A DNA stretch of 64,000 bases from Verrucomicrobiaceae bacterium (GTDB taxonomy: Bacteria; Verrucomicrobiota; Verrucomicrobiia; Verrucomicrobiales; Verrucomicrobiaceae). Under the pieces are notes generated by a model, which was not told where the DNA came from, did no database searches, and saw only the letters and a program-made list of their open reading frames with translations. The translations under genes and the position numbers were made by a program. The stretch is from contig JAEUHN010000001.1 of NCBI GenBank assembly GCA_016795365.1, positions 284,742 to 348,741 of the forward strand. Direction: 5' to 3'. Of this stretch, positions 1 through 9,012 are shown in pieces. How positions within the stretch are numbered: the first letter of the stretch is position 1; each line of letters starts with the position of its first letter.

Positions 1-1
1 C

Positions 2-973
2 GCCGTGGACCTGGACCACGACTTTTTCCTCCGCCGCATTGAGCGTGCGTGGGAGCATCGCCAGTCTCTCGGCATCGACACCACGGTGTGCCGCGTCGTC
101 TGGAGCGAGGCCGATGGTCTGCCTGGCCTCGTAGTGGATCGCTACGGCGATCATGTGGTGTATCAGACGCTCACCCTCGCCTTCGGCCTGCGAGAGCACC
201 TCATCATCCGCGCCATTGAGGAAGTGCTGAAACCCAAGACCATCACCGCTCGCAACGAAGGCAACATCCGCCTGGCCGAGGGCATGGAGCTTGTGAAGAA
301 GACGGTGGTCGGCGAAACTCCCCCGCCCTTCCCCATTCAAGTCGCCGGCATGACTTTCCAGATCGACGTGATGGAGGGCCAGAAGACAGGGCTCTACATT
401 GACCAGATCGACAACTACGTCGGCGTGGGCCGTCTGGCCAAGGGGCGCCGCACGTTGGACTGCTTCTGCAACCAAGGCGGATTCGCGCAAGCCGCAGCCC
501 TCGGCGGTGCATCGGAAGTGACCGCCATCGACGTCAGCGAGCCAGCGCTGCAACAAGTGCAGGCCAATGCCAAGGCTGCGGGCGTGAAGATCAACACCGT
601 GTGCGAGAACGCCTTCGACTTCCTGAAACGCAATGAAGCCGCAGGCGAAAAATACGATCTCATCGTGCTTGATCCACCGTCCTTCACGCGCACCAAAGCC
701 TCGGTAAACGATGCGTTGCGCGGCTACAAGGAGATCCACCTGCGCGCGATCAAGATGCTCGCTCCCGGCGGAAGACTGGCCACGTTCAGCTGCTCACATC
801 ACGTGAGCATGGGTGAATTCTACAAGACAGTGCTCGATGCCGCCGTGGACGCAAAGCGCACGCTCCGCCTCGTGGAGCGCTTCGAGCAGCGCCGTGATCA
901 TCCGATCATCGCCGGGCTTTCGGAGACAGAATACCTCCGGGGTTATGCGTTTGAATTGATGGCTTCCTGGTAG
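2..973 (+). CDS. Class I SAM-dependent rRNA methyltransferase, RlmI-like (5' end outside window)
   Basis: The reading frame is open to the left edge, so the protein starts upstream of the window. RlmI/RlmK-type 23S rRNA cytosine-C5 methyltransferases have an N-terminal PUA domain of about 70 residues, which would lie outside. What is visible starts with the linker typical of the family (DLDHDFF...RRIERA), followed by a central RNA-binding segment and a Rossmann methyltransferase domain. The SAM-binding motif LDCFCNQGGF is near residue 150 and the catalytic-loop motif DPPSF near residue 226. The stop lies 9 bases before the next gene, suggesting co-transcription with the MDR oxidoreductase. 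The family call is firm; the exact target base is inferred. Confidence 0.85.
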   Translation, partial: AVDLDHDFFLRRIERAWEHRQSLGIDTTVCRVVWSEADGLPGLVVDRYGDHVVYQTLTLAFGLREHLIIRAIEEVLKPKTITARNEGNIRLAEGMELVKKTVVGETPPPFPIQVAGMTFQIDVMEGQKTGLYIDQIDNYVGVGRLAKGRRTLDCFCNQGGFAQAAALGGASEVTAIDVSEPALQQVQANAKAAGVKINTVCENAFDFLKRNEAAGEKYDLIVLDPPSFTRTKASVNDALRGYKEIHLRAIKMLAPGGRLATFSCSHHVSMGEFYKTVLDAAVDAKRTLRLVERFEQRRDHPIIAGLSETEYLRGYAFELMASW

Positions 974-982
974 CCATTCCTC

Positions 983-1981
983 ATGAGCACGACCGCCTAT
1001 CTTCAATTCTCGACTACTGGCTCTCCTCAGGACGTGCTGGAGCTTCTGCACCGTGAAATGCCTGCCCTCGGGCCTCACGATGTGCGGGTGGCAATGCGCT
1101 ACGCACCGATCAATCCTGCGGATCTCAACTTCATCGAAGGCAACTACGGCCGCCCATCGAATCCACCCGCTGTGCCAGGCATCGAAGGCAGCGGCGAGGT
1201 GGTGGAGATCGGATCCGAAGTGGAATCGCTTAGCGTTGGAGACTTCGTCATTCCGTTGCACTCGGGCGGCACCTGGACACAGCAACTCGTGGCACCGGAA
1301 GGATACTTCGCGAAGCTACCGGACCGCATCGACCTGGTGCAGGCGAGCATGTTGCGCATCAATCCGGTGACCGCGTGGCGATTGCTGGAGGACTATGTGG
1401 AACTCGTGCCCGGCGACTGGATCGTGCAAAACGCGGCGAACTCGGGCGTGGGTCGCGCCTTGATCCAGATCGCCAGACAGCGCGGCATCCGCACTCTGAA
1501 CTTCGTGCGCCGCGCGGAACTCATCAGCGAACTCAAGGACCTCGGCGCCGACGAGGTGCTCGTCGATGACGATGCAGGCGTGGACGCCGCACGAAAAATC
1601 GTGGAGCACAATCCTCCCCGACTAGCCGCCAATGCGGTCGGTGGGGACAGCGCCGTGCGCCTCATGGACGTGCTCGCCGCGCACGGCACGATGGTGACTT
1701 ACGGAGCAATGAGCCGTCGCAGCCTGAAGGTGCCCAACAAGTTTCTCATCTTCAAAGATCTGTCCCTTCGCGGTCTGTGGGTGACGAAGTGGTTCGATCG
1801 CGCCAGTCACGCAGAGATCTCCGAAGTGCTCCGCCCTCTGGCCACGATGGTGGTCGAGGACAACCTCGTCACCGCCGTGGATGCCGTGGTGCCGCTGAAG
1901 GAATTTCGCCGCGCTGTGCAGCGTGCACAGGAGGGCGGACGTAGTGGAAAGGTCGTCATCGACTTAACCGCGGCAGATTGA
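983..1981 (+). CDS. Zinc-independent MDR oxidoreductase, trans-2-enoyl-CoA/ACP reductase (MECR)-like
   Basis: This 332-residue protein has the medium-chain dehydrogenase/reductase layout: an N-terminal GroES-like fold (YAPINPADLN, then PGIEGSGEVVEIG near residues 65-77) and a C-terminal Rossmann domain with the nucleotide loop NSGVGRALIQIARQRG near residue 152. The start AxxSxxGxxxIQ-type sequence and the segment NAVGG resemble mitochondrial enoyl reductase ETR1/MECR, an NADPH-dependent enoyl-thioester reductase of fatty-acid synthesis. No catalytic or structural zinc cysteines are evident. A quinone oxidoreductase of the same superfamily is the alternative. It follows the RNA methyltransferase closely. 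Confidence 0.75.
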   Translation: MSTTAYLQFSTTGSPQDVLELLHREMPALGPHDVRVAMRYAPINPADLNFIEGNYGRPSNPPAVPGIEGSGEVVEIGSEVESLSVGDFVIPLHSGGTWTQQLVAPEGYFAKLPDRIDLVQASMLRINPVTAWRLLEDYVELVPGDWIVQNAANSGVGRALIQIARQRGIRTLNFVRRAELISELKDLGADEVLVDDDAGVDAARKIVEHNPPRLAANAVGGDSAVRLMDVLAAHGTMVTYGAMSRRSLKVPNKFLIFKDLSLRGLWVTKWFDRASHAEISEVLRPLATMVVEDNLVTAVDAVVPLKEFRRAVQRAQEGGRSGKVVIDLTAAD

Positions 1982-2093
1982 GGCAGATGCTCCAAAGAAC
2001 CAGGGAACGTCAGGCGTTCACTCAAACCCGGACGGTGAACTCGGGCGAAAGTCCAGTTTGCGCCATTCTGTTTCTCACCTTATCAATCCCCCC

Positions 2094-2363
2094 ATGAACA
2101 CACACCTTCTTGCCATCGGACCCCTCGGAACCTGGGAAATGGTCGTCATCGCCTTGCTCGTGCTGGTTCTCTTTGGCGCGAAAAAGCTTCCCACCTTTGC
2201 CCGCAGCCTCGGCCGCAGCATGGGTGAATTCCGTCGTGCCAAAGACGAGTTCGAACAGGAGCTTCATCGTGCCCAGGACGACGCCGAGCGTCCCGCGATC
2301 AAGCCTGAAGCCGCCTCCAAAACGGTAGCCGTGGACCGCCAGCGCGATCACGAAGACGCCTGA
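2094..2363 (+). CDS. tatA: Twin-arginine translocase subunit TatA/TatB-type
   Basis: The 89-residue protein has the classic TatA plan: a short periplasmic start, one hydrophobic helix (WEMVVIALLVLVLFGA), the hinge FGAKKLP, then an amphipathic helix (TFARSLGRSMGEFRRAKDEFEQEL) and a charged tail. TatA multimers form the variable pore through which folded twin-arginine proteins cross the inner membrane with TatC. I chose the ATG at 2094 because residues encoded upstream of it do not fit the family. tatC is not in this window. The gene ends one base before the following exported phosphatase, so the two are probably co-transcribed. Confidence 0.9.
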   Translation: MNTHLLAIGPLGTWEMVVIALLVLVLFGAKKLPTFARSLGRSMGEFRRAKDEFEQELHRAQDDAERPAIKPEAASKTVAVDRQRDHEDA

Positions 2364-2364
2364 C

Positions 2365-3366
2365 ATGATTTCACGCCTGCCATCGCAGCGCACTCAAAGG
2401 CGACCAGCAGCAATGCTCGTCGCCTTTTTTCTGTGCCTCGGAGAAATCGCGAATCTCCACGCTCAAGCGGAGAAGACGGAGGCCTCCCGCGAGGATGCGA
2501 TTGTCTTCTGCTCCTACAATTTGAAGAACTGGCTGTTGATGGATCGCACCTTCAACAAAACAGGGAAGCTCACGGGCAAGCCGGAGAAGGAGAAGGTCAA
2601 GGTGATCGAGTTCCTCAAGGCGATTCATCCCGATGTGCTCGGGGTGTGTGAGATCGGCACTGATCAGGATGTGGCCGATCTCAAAAAACGCCTGCTCGAT
2701 GCTGGTCTCGACTACCCCTACACCGAACGAGCGCACGGAGGCGATGTCACCCGCAGCCTCGCCTTGCTCAGCCGCTTCCCCATCGTGGCCAGGAATTCTC
2801 AGACCAGCCTGAACTATCAACTGGGCGAACTCACGCTGCCGATGCAGCGAGGCATTCTCGATGTCACCGTGGAAGTGAACCCCGATTTCAAACTGCGCTG
2901 CCTGGGCGTGCATCTGAAGTCCATGCGCACGATCCCGGAAGCGGATCAGGCGCTGATGCGACGCAACGAGGCACACCTCCTGCGGAAGCACGTGGAGGGC
3001 ATCCTCAAGGCCGAGCCAACCACGAAGCTGCTCGCTTACGGTGACTTCAATGATCATCCCAAGAACGACCCGATCGTGGCTGTCCGTGGTGATCGCGCGA
3101 TGCCTGAGACTTCGCTGAGCGACGTTCCTTTGCGTGACGCGAATGGCCTCGTATGGACGCATTTCTACGACTGGGAGGACAGTTACTCGCGACTCGATTA
3201 TGCTTTCGTGAACAAGGCTCTGCATCCGCATGTGAGCTTCCGCCGCTCCTACATCTTCTGGGACAAGAATTTCGACGATGCCAGTGATCACCGGCCTATC
3301 GTGCTTCAGTTGTCGCTCAAATCGACCAAGGCCGAACCCAAGAAGGCAGAGCCTGCGACGAAGTAG
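2365..3366 (+). CDS. Exported endonuclease/exonuclease/phosphatase (EEP) family protein
   Basis: The 333-residue product has a positively charged start and a hydrophobic segment ending LHAQA, consistent with a Sec signal peptide; a second in-frame ATG at codon 17 would give a tighter signal. The mature part is an EEP fold: FCSYNLKNW at the start (metal-site Asn), GVCEIG (catalytic Glu), a central LLSRFPI, YGDFNDHP (catalytic Asp/Asn pair) and a C-terminal DASDHRPI (catalytic His). Such proteins hydrolyse phosphodiesters in nucleic acids, lipids or inositol phosphates, and the substrate cannot be told from sequence. The C-terminal tail is Lys/Glu/Pro-rich. It lies directly after tatA. Confidence 0.8.
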   Translation: MISRLPSQRTQRRPAAMLVAFFLCLGEIANLHAQAEKTEASREDAIVFCSYNLKNWLLMDRTFNKTGKLTGKPEKEKVKVIEFLKAIHPDVLGVCEIGTDQDVADLKKRLLDAGLDYPYTERAHGGDVTRSLALLSRFPIVARNSQTSLNYQLGELTLPMQRGILDVTVEVNPDFKLRCLGVHLKSMRTIPEADQALMRRNEAHLLRKHVEGILKAEPTTKLLAYGDFNDHPKNDPIVAVRGDRAMPETSLSDVPLRDANGLVWTHFYDWEDSYSRLDYAFVNKALHPHVSFRRSYIFWDKNFDDASDHRPIVLQLSLKSTKAEPKKAEPATK

Positions 3367-3587
3367 AAACGCAGCTTGCACGAACACTGCGCCTCCGTTA
3401 CAAAACGTGCGTCTGATGAACCTCAAACCTGCCAGCATCCATGTGAAGCAAGCTACCGTCGTAGCCTGCCGAATTTGGCTTGCCTAGCCCATTGGTTTGA
3501 CGTTCTCCCAGCTCTGTTGAAGCACCCCTCGCCTCCTCATTCAGACGCCAGCACCTTCAGGTGGAACATCAAACCCGTTCCACCTCC

Positions 3588-4484
3588 ATGAGCACCGATA
3601 CTGCTGAATCCACCCATCCTGTGAAGCCCCGCATCAATGTGCGCCAGGGCACTCTCTGGATGCTGGTCTCTCTGCTGTGTTTCACTGCCAATTCACTGCT
3701 GCTGAAATACTTCGCCACCAGCCGGCACATTGATCCCTGGGTATCGATGGCCTTCCGCTTCGGCATCGGCCTTGCGTTGACGTGGCTGATCTTCACACCC
3801 AGCGGGTCGCTGAAGCTGGGGCGTAGTTTCAAGAGCTGGCTCCTCGCCTCGCGTGGCGTCTTCGGCGGACTCGGCACGGCAGCTTACTACTTCAGCATCG
3901 GGCACATGGGTGCGGGCAAGGCGACGCTGGTGGGCAACACGTGGTGTGTCTTCTCCGCCGTCATGGCCATGATCGTTCTGGGTGAAAAGCTCACACGAAG
4001 CAAGGCGGCGGGCATTGCCATCACGCTCGCAGGTCTCGCCCTGCTCACGGGTCTGGCACCCGGCACACTGGGCACCTTTGGCCAATGGGAACTGGTGGCC
4101 CTTGTCGGTGCCTTGCTCGCGGCCGCGGTGGTCGTGATGATTCGCCAGCTCACCGCCACTGAGACCAGCGCCACCATCTTCGCCTCGCAGTGCGTCTATG
4201 GGTTGCTCCTGGCTCTGCCTTTCGCCGTGTTGCACGCCCCGCATCTCGATGGCACGGACGTGGGACTGCTCTGCGTCGCATCGTTCTGCGCCGCCGGAGG
4301 ACAACTGGCGATGACCGAGGGCTTTCGCTTCCTCACCGTGGCGGTCGGCGGTGCTTTCCAGATCACGTTGCCGGTGGTGATCTCGATTGGGAGCATTTTG
4401 CTTTTCAGCGAACCCTTCAGCCTGGTGCAGGTCCTGGGTGCCGTTTTGATCCTGGCGGGATCGTTTCAAACGGTTCGGAAGTAG
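3588..4484 (+). CDS. DMT-superfamily (EamA) transporter
   Basis: This 298-residue integral membrane protein shows about ten hydrophobic helices in two EamA repeats, the drug/metabolite transporter arrangement. The first repeat starts near residue 22 (GTLWMLVSLLCFTANSLLLKYF) and the second near residue 160. Conserved EamA features include RFGIG early and the end-of-repeat GEKLTRSKAAGIAITLAGLALL, mirrored later by SEPFSLVQVLGAVLILAGS. The ATG at 3588 was preferred over an in-frame ATG at 3561 because the extra nine residues add nothing family-like. Substrate is unknown. The 221 bases before it hold no gene I can support. Confidence 0.85.
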   Translation: MSTDTAESTHPVKPRINVRQGTLWMLVSLLCFTANSLLLKYFATSRHIDPWVSMAFRFGIGLALTWLIFTPSGSLKLGRSFKSWLLASRGVFGGLGTAAYYFSIGHMGAGKATLVGNTWCVFSAVMAMIVLGEKLTRSKAAGIAITLAGLALLTGLAPGTLGTFGQWELVALVGALLAAAVVVMIRQLTATETSATIFASQCVYGLLLALPFAVLHAPHLDGTDVGLLCVASFCAAGGQLAMTEGFRFLTVAVGGAFQITLPVVISIGSILLFSEPFSLVQVLGAVLILAGSFQTVRK

Positions 4485-4592
4485 CAGATCGCTGCGCCCG
4501 ATAGCCGTTCGCACACGTTCATGGCCAAAGGGCTCGCACCAGAAAGAACCGCTTGCCCCTTCCCGTTCCCTCGCCGCTTTAATCCCTTCCTC

Positions 4593-5870
4593 ATGAGCAT
4601 GATCCTTCGTTCCTCCATCGTGCTGGCGCTTGGCGCTAGCGTTGCCCTGGCAGAGTCCAAACCCGGTGAATGGCCCGCATTCCGCGGCTCCAACAACGGC
4701 CTCGCTGAGGCCCCCAAAAGCGTGCGCGACTGGAAGCGTGTGCAATTGAAGAAGGTTTGGAAGGAAGACACACCTGCGGGATTCAGTTCGTTCGTCGTCG
4801 CTGGCGGCAAGGCCTACACGATCGTGACCGACGAAGTGGACGGCAACAAAGGCGAGGTGCTCGTGGCCCACGATGCCAAGACCGGCAAGAAAGCCTGGAG
4901 CAAGCCCCTGGGCGTGATCTCCAAATATGATGGCGGCGGTGATTCCGGAACTCCTGAAAACAAGGGTGGCGACGGTCCTCGCTCGACTCCCGTCGTCGAT
5001 AACGGCCTCGTGTATGCTATCGACGCCAACCTCGGCGTGTATTGCTTCAATGCCCTCGACGGCAAGCCCATTTGGTCCCACGACGTGATGAAGGAAAATG
5101 CTGGCGTGCAGATCAAGTGGCAGAACGCCGCCTCGCCTCTCATCGACGGCAATGTGCTCCTCATGTGCGGTGGTGGTCCTGGCCAGGCGCTGATCGGCTT
5201 CGACAAGAAGACCGGCAAGATTCTTTGGAAAGGCGAAGACGATAAGATGACCCACGCCACGCCGATTTCCGCTGACATTCTCGGCGTGCATCAGGCGATC
5301 TTCTTCACTCAGAAAGGCTTGGTCGCAGTAGCTCCTGACAGCGGCAAGGTCCTGTGGCGTGCCGAATACAAGTTCGCCGTCTCCACCGCTGCCTCGCCAG
5401 TGGTCTGGAATGACATCGTTTACTGCTCCGCCGGCTACGGCGTGGGTGCAGGTGCCTTTAAAATTTCCAAGTCAGGTGACAGCTTTCAGGCCTCACCCAT
5501 CTGGCGCAAGGAAGGCAACGATCTGGCCAATCACTGGAGCACTCCGGTGGTCAAAGACGGCTTCCTCTACGGGATGTTCAGCTTCAAAGAGTATGGCAAA
5601 GGCCCTGTCGCCTGCGTGGACATCCGCACAGGTGATGTGAAGTGGAAGCAGGAAGGCTTCGGCCCTGGTCAGGTCATCCTCGCTGACAAGACCCTCGTGG
5701 CGATCAGCGACAAGGGCGAGATCGTCTTCATCGAAGCATCCCCCGAGAAATACAACGAACTGAGCCGCGACCAGGTCGTGAAAGGCAAGGTCTGGAGCTA
5801 TCCCGTGCTGGCCTATGATCACCTCTACGCCCGCAGCACCATGGAAGGCGGTTGCTGGGAACTGAAATAA
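4593..5870 (+). CDS. Exported PQQ-like beta-propeller repeat protein
   Basis: The 425-residue product begins with a Sec signal peptide (MSMILRSSIVLALGASVALAES). The mature protein starts WPAFRGSNNGLAE, the standard N-terminus of outer-membrane biogenesis/PQQ-like propellers in Planctomycetes and Verrucomicrobia. Repeated blades carry the pattern D-x-x-T-G-K-x-x-W (DAKTGKKAWSK, DALDGKPIWS, DKKTGKILWK, DSGKVLWR, DIRTGDVKWK). No dehydrogenase active-site residues are obvious, so it is more likely a structural or sensing propeller than a PQQ enzyme. The in-frame ATG at 4521 would put a charged non-signal stretch ahead of the leader. A strong terminator follows. Confidence 0.85.
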   Translation: MSMILRSSIVLALGASVALAESKPGEWPAFRGSNNGLAEAPKSVRDWKRVQLKKVWKEDTPAGFSSFVVAGGKAYTIVTDEVDGNKGEVLVAHDAKTGKKAWSKPLGVISKYDGGGDSGTPENKGGDGPRSTPVVDNGLVYAIDANLGVYCFNALDGKPIWSHDVMKENAGVQIKWQNAASPLIDGNVLLMCGGGPGQALIGFDKKTGKILWKGEDDKMTHATPISADILGVHQAIFFTQKGLVAVAPDSGKVLWRAEYKFAVSTAASPVVWNDIVYCSAGYGVGAGAFKISKSGDSFQASPIWRKEGNDLANHWSTPVVKDGFLYGMFSFKEYGKGPVACVDIRTGDVKWKQEGFGPGQVILADKTLVAISDKGEIVFIEASPEKYNELSRDQVVKGKVWSYPVLAYDHLYARSTMEGGCWELK

Positions 5871-5897
5871 ACCAGTCCTGCCGATACAGAATTAATG

Positions 5898-5932
5898 AAA
5901 AGCCCGGTCCTCGCGGATCGGGCTTTTTGTTT
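5898..5932. terminator. Bidirectional intrinsic terminator
   Basis: A 13-bp stem with one G-U pair (5898-5910 with 5915-5927) and a TCGC tetraloop is followed by T-rich sequence on the plus strand and preceded by an A-run, giving a U-tail on the minus strand as well. It lies between the convergent propeller gene and the LOG-family gene and can serve both. Confidence 0.85.
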
Positions 5933-5939
5933 TTCCGCA

Positions 5940-6746
5940 TCAGATGCCGCGCTCGCCCAGAAGTGGGTTCTCCTTCGGCACTCGGGCACGCCGGAGCTTG
6001 AATTGCTTCACCGCCTTCTCCTCAAGATGGGCAATCGCTTCATCAATCGAGTCCGTGAAAAGCATCAAATCGAGATCACCGGGACTAATGGTGCCGCCCG
6101 CGATCATCTTGTCGAGGAAGTCGCGCAAATCGATCCAGTAGTCCTTGCCCATGAGCACCACGGGAAAGTTCTCGATCTTGCCCGTTTGAATCAGAGTCAA
6201 CGCCTCGAACATCTCATCCATGGTGCCAAATCCACCCGGCATGATGACAAAGCCGTAGCTGTATTTGATGAGCAAGGTCTTGCGGACGAAGAAGTGTTTG
6301 ATGTCCACCCAGCGGTCCAGGTAAGGGTTTTGCTTCTGCTCGAAGGGCAGGATGATATTGCAGCCCACACTGCGTCCACCCACGTCTTTGGCCCCGCGAT
6401 TGGCCGCTTCCATGATCCCAGGTCCACCACCGGTCATGACGGTGAAGCCCATCTTTGAAATCGCCGCCCCCATCTTCCGGGCAAGGACATAGTAAGGATG
6501 GTCCTCCTTGTAACGGGCTGAACCGAAAACAGTCACGCAAGGGCCTACGAAGTGGAGGGCACGAAATCCCACCAGGAAGTCCTTCACCACGCTCATCAGC
6601 AGGCTGAAGTCCCGGGATCGGGGATTGGGACCCGCCAGCAAGAGACGATCCTGAAAGGCTGTCGTAAACTCTTGCTCGGCTTTGATCTCGCTGGAACTAG
6701 GGGATGGCCCGTGATTGGGAAGGCTGGAGACTGGAGAAGCAGACAT
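5940..6746 (-). CDS. LOG-family protein (TIGR00730-type nucleoside 5'-monophosphate phosphoribohydrolase)
   Basis: The 268-residue protein carries both LOG-family signatures: GGGPGIMEAANRGA and PGGFGTMDE, which form the nucleotide-binding and catalytic site of phosphoribohydrolases of the Lonely Guy type. These release a base from a nucleoside monophosphate; in some organisms the substrate is a cytokinin precursor, in others AMP or similar. The start FGSARYKEDHPYY is typical. About 55 extra N-terminal residues rich in Ser and Pro precede the core. I chose the ATG at 6746 over that at 6803, since the extra residues look non-coding. It converges on the propeller gene through a shared terminator. 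Confidence 0.85.
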   Translation of the reverse strand: MSASPVSSLPNHGPSPSSSEIKAEQEFTTAFQDRLLLAGPNPRSRDFSLLMSVVKDFLVGFRALHFVGPCVTVFGSARYKEDHPYYVLARKMGAAISKMGFTVMTGGGPGIMEAANRGAKDVGGRSVGCNIILPFEQKQNPYLDRWVDIKHFFVRKTLLIKYSYGFVIMPGGFGTMDEMFEALTLIQTGKIENFPVVLMGKDYWIDLRDFLDKMIAGGTISPGDLDLMLFTDSIDEAIAHLEEKAVKQFKLRRARVPKENPLLGERGI

Positions 6747-6883
6747 GGTTTGGCGGGAAACGGCAATTATGGTGAGAACCATTACGAAGGCAAAGCTGCT
6801 CAATGATTTTCATCCTCGTTTGAAAAAAAGGAGATTGGCCTTGCCAACCAGCTGCGATTTTTGCTAACAATGACGCCACTCGC

Positions 6884-7303
6884 ATGAAAAAGCGCTTTGC
6901 CCTCACCCTTACCGCCCTCCTTACCATTGGCAGCATGGCCATGGCTGACATCCAATCTCCTCCAGGAGGCCAGTATAACTGGAGCCGCAAGCTCTCCCGT
7001 GCCATCGCCAATCTGGCCTACGCCCCGTTCGAAATCCCTTCGTATGCCATCCGTTCGTTGCGCAGCGAGGGTAATGTTGGCTCCAATGTGATCGCTCCGA
7101 TCGAAGGCCTCAAGCGCACAGCCGTCCGTATCGGCTATGGCGTGTTTGAGGTCGTGACTTTCCCAGTTCCTGCTTACAAGGCGACTTACCGTCCGCCGTA
7201 TTATCGCAAGCAGCGCATTGACCCCTGGTTCGGCTACGATGAGTTTCCGCCCCAGTTCGGCATCGCCGCTCAGTCGACGTATAGCCGCACTCAGAACTGG
7301 TAA
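6884..7303 (+). CDS. Small exported protein, TIGR04073-type (putative exosortase-associated)
   Basis: This 139-residue protein has a clear Sec signal peptide (MKKRFALTLTALLTIGSMAMAD). The mature part contains SRKLSRAIANLAYAPFEIP, matching the pattern of the small TIGR04073 family (basic residue-x-x-RxxxNxxxxxxEIP), which is annotated as exosortase-associated in Verrucomicrobia and Lentisphaerae; its function is unknown. The C-terminus is aromatic-rich (YRPPYYRKQR...WFGYDEFPPQFG). It sits alone between a divergent LOG gene and its own terminator. I matched the family by memory of its pattern, so the assignment needs a profile search. Confidence 0.6.
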   Translation: MKKRFALTLTALLTIGSMAMADIQSPPGGQYNWSRKLSRAIANLAYAPFEIPSYAIRSLRSEGNVGSNVIAPIEGLKRTAVRIGYGVFEVVTFPVPAYKATYRPPYYRKQRIDPWFGYDEFPPQFGIAAQSTYSRTQNW

Positions 7304-7340
7304 TTTTGGCTTATATACGTTCGTGGTTCTGTGTGGGAAG

Positions 7341-7370
7341 GCCCAGCCGTGAGGCTGGGCTTTTCTTTTT
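7341..7370 (+). terminator. Intrinsic terminator after the TIGR04073-type gene
   Basis: A perfect 8-bp G+C-rich stem GCCCAGCC/GGCTGGGC with a GTGA loop is followed by TTTTCTTTTT. It ends the monocistronic small exported-protein gene. Confidence 0.85.
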
Positions 7371-7397
7371 CCCACGAGCCGCCAATGATTGAGGATC

Positions 7398-7895
7398 ATG
7401 CTTCCGAAGACTTTGATACTGATGGGCGTATGCGGCTGCGGTAAAACGCGGGTGGGCGAAATGCTGGCGCGCGAAACTGGAGCCATCTTTGAAGACGCTG
7501 ACAACTTCCACACCGAAGCGGCCAAGGACAAGATGCGCTCGGGCACACCCCTCACGGACGATGATCGCTGGCCGTGGTTTGACCGTCTCCGCGCCCGCAT
7601 GGTGGAAATGCGGGAAAAGGTGCCTCTCTACATCCTCGCCTGCTCGGCTCTGAAACAGAGATATCGAGACTATCTTCGGGCAGACGATCCATCCGAGGTG
7701 CTCCAGTTCGTCTTCCTCGACGGCAGCTTTGAATTGATCGAAGACCGCATGTCACGTCGCAAGGGCCACTACATGCCGCTTAGTCTTCTGCAGAGCCAGT
7801 TCGCGATTCTGGAGCGGCCGACCGACGCCATCACCGTGTCGATCGAGCCGCCGCCGAAGAGAATCGTCGCCGATATCCTCCGTAAGCTAGGCTGA
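7398..7895 (+). CDS. gntK: Gluconokinase (GntK-type)
   Basis: The 165-residue protein is a P-loop kinase of the shikimate/gluconate kinase class. It phosphorylates D-gluconate to 6-phosphogluconate, feeding the pentose-phosphate pathway. The Walker A motif GVCGCGKT is at residues 10-17; then follow FEDADNFH (the gluconate-binding D-x-D-x-x-H signature), GTPLTDDDRWPW (hallmark of GntK), ACSALKQRYRD and RxGHYMPxSLLxSQ. Length matches the family. I chose the ATG at 7398; a TTG three codons earlier is possible. Its end overlaps the end of convergent galE by 9 bases. A transaldolase in the same pathway is encoded at 59.3 kb. Confidence 0.93.
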   Translation: MLPKTLILMGVCGCGKTRVGEMLARETGAIFEDADNFHTEAAKDKMRSGTPLTDDDRWPWFDRLRARMVEMREKVPLYILACSALKQRYRDYLRADDPSEVLQFVFLDGSFELIEDRMSRRKGHYMPLSLLQSQFAILERPTDAITVSIEPPPKRIVADILRKLG

Positions 7896-8894
7896 GTAAC
7901 GCCCTTTCCGCGGACCCGTCATCCATTTCCAGGCACTCTCAATGTGACTGCGCGGATCTTTGAACTGCGCCTCCCAACCGAGCACTGACTTTGCCCGAGC
8001 CGGATTGCAGATCAACTCACTCGGATCACCTGCGCGACGCGGTCCATACTGAACCGGCACCGTCTTGCCAGTCACGGCCTCCGCCGTCTGGATGATCTCC
8101 TTCACGCTGAAACCACGCCCTGTGCCCAAATTCACAGCGGTGGTCTCCCCGCCTTTGCGGAGGTAGTCCAGAGCTTGCGCATGGGCAGAGGCGAGGTCAT
8201 TGACGTGGATGTAGTCACGGATGCAGGTGCCGTCCGGCGTGGGGTAATCGCTGCCGAAGACGGTGATCGCCTCGATCTCGCCCGTGATCGCCATGAGGAT
8301 GCGCGGGATAAGATGGGTCTCGGGAGTGTGATCTTCACCGATCTCGCCGTCCAGATCACAACCGCTAGCATTAAAGTATCGGAGAAACACGCACTGCAAG
8401 CCCCAGGCCGTGCCACAGTCGCGCAGCACGCGCTCCAGCATCCACTTGCTGGCACCGTAGGGGTTCACGGGCTGCTGCGGATGATCCTCGCTCATCGGCA
8501 TGAATTGCGGATCGCCGTAGGTCGCACAGGTGCTCGAAAAGATGAACATTTTGCACCCATGTTTCTGCATCGTGTCTAGCAAGGTAAGCGGAGCAGCGAG
8601 GTTGTTGCGGTAATACTTGAGCGGATCGGTGACGGACTCTCCCACAAACGCGAATGCGGCGAAATGCAGGACCGCTTCAATCTTATGCTGCGCGAAGAGA
8701 CTGTCGATCAGTGCAGCATCACTCATATCACCACGAACAAAAGTCACACGATCCAATGGCAATGCTTCCACATGCCCAAAGACGAGGTTGTCTAGGACGA
8801 TGATGCGTTCGTGCATGGACAACAGATGGCGGACGGTGTGCGAGCCAATGTAGCCTGCACCGCCAGTGACAAGAAGGGAGCCAGAAGAGGACAT
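7887..8894 (-). CDS. galE: UDP-glucose 4-epimerase
   Basis: The 335-residue protein is an extended short-chain dehydrogenase that interconverts UDP-glucose and UDP-galactose using tightly bound NAD. It starts with the Rossmann motif VTGGAGYIGSH (residues 9-19). Other GalE features are FxAFAFVGESVTDPLKYYRNN, SSTCATYGDP (catalytic Thr/Ser region), the YxxxK pair in NPYGASKWMLE, LRYFNASG and the substrate loop TPDGTCIRDYIHVNDLA. The product probably supplies sugar nucleotides for surface polysaccharide. It is divergent from the oxidoreductase at 9013. Confidence 0.93.
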   Translation of the reverse strand: MSSSGSLLVTGGAGYIGSHTVRHLLSMHERIIVLDNLVFGHVEALPLDRVTFVRGDMSDAALIDSLFAQHKIEAVLHFAAFAFVGESVTDPLKYYRNNLAAPLTLLDTMQKHGCKMFIFSSTCATYGDPQFMPMSEDHPQQPVNPYGASKWMLERVLRDCGTAWGLQCVFLRYFNASGCDLDGEIGEDHTPETHLIPRILMAITGEIEAITVFGSDYPTPDGTCIRDYIHVNDLASAHAQALDYLRKGGETTAVNLGTGRGFSVKEIIQTAEAVTGKTVPVQYGPRRAGDPSELICNPARAKSVLGWEAQFKDPRSHIESAWKWMTGPRKGRYSA

Positions 8895-9012
8895 AGCCGG
8901 ACTGTCCCGAAGGCGTGCGTGGATGCAACACTCTCAAACGGGTGGCAGTAGATCCTTCGGGCCTTTTCCTTGCCTTGACCACGTCCCCGGTCCCGCTAGT
9001 CTCGCGCCCACT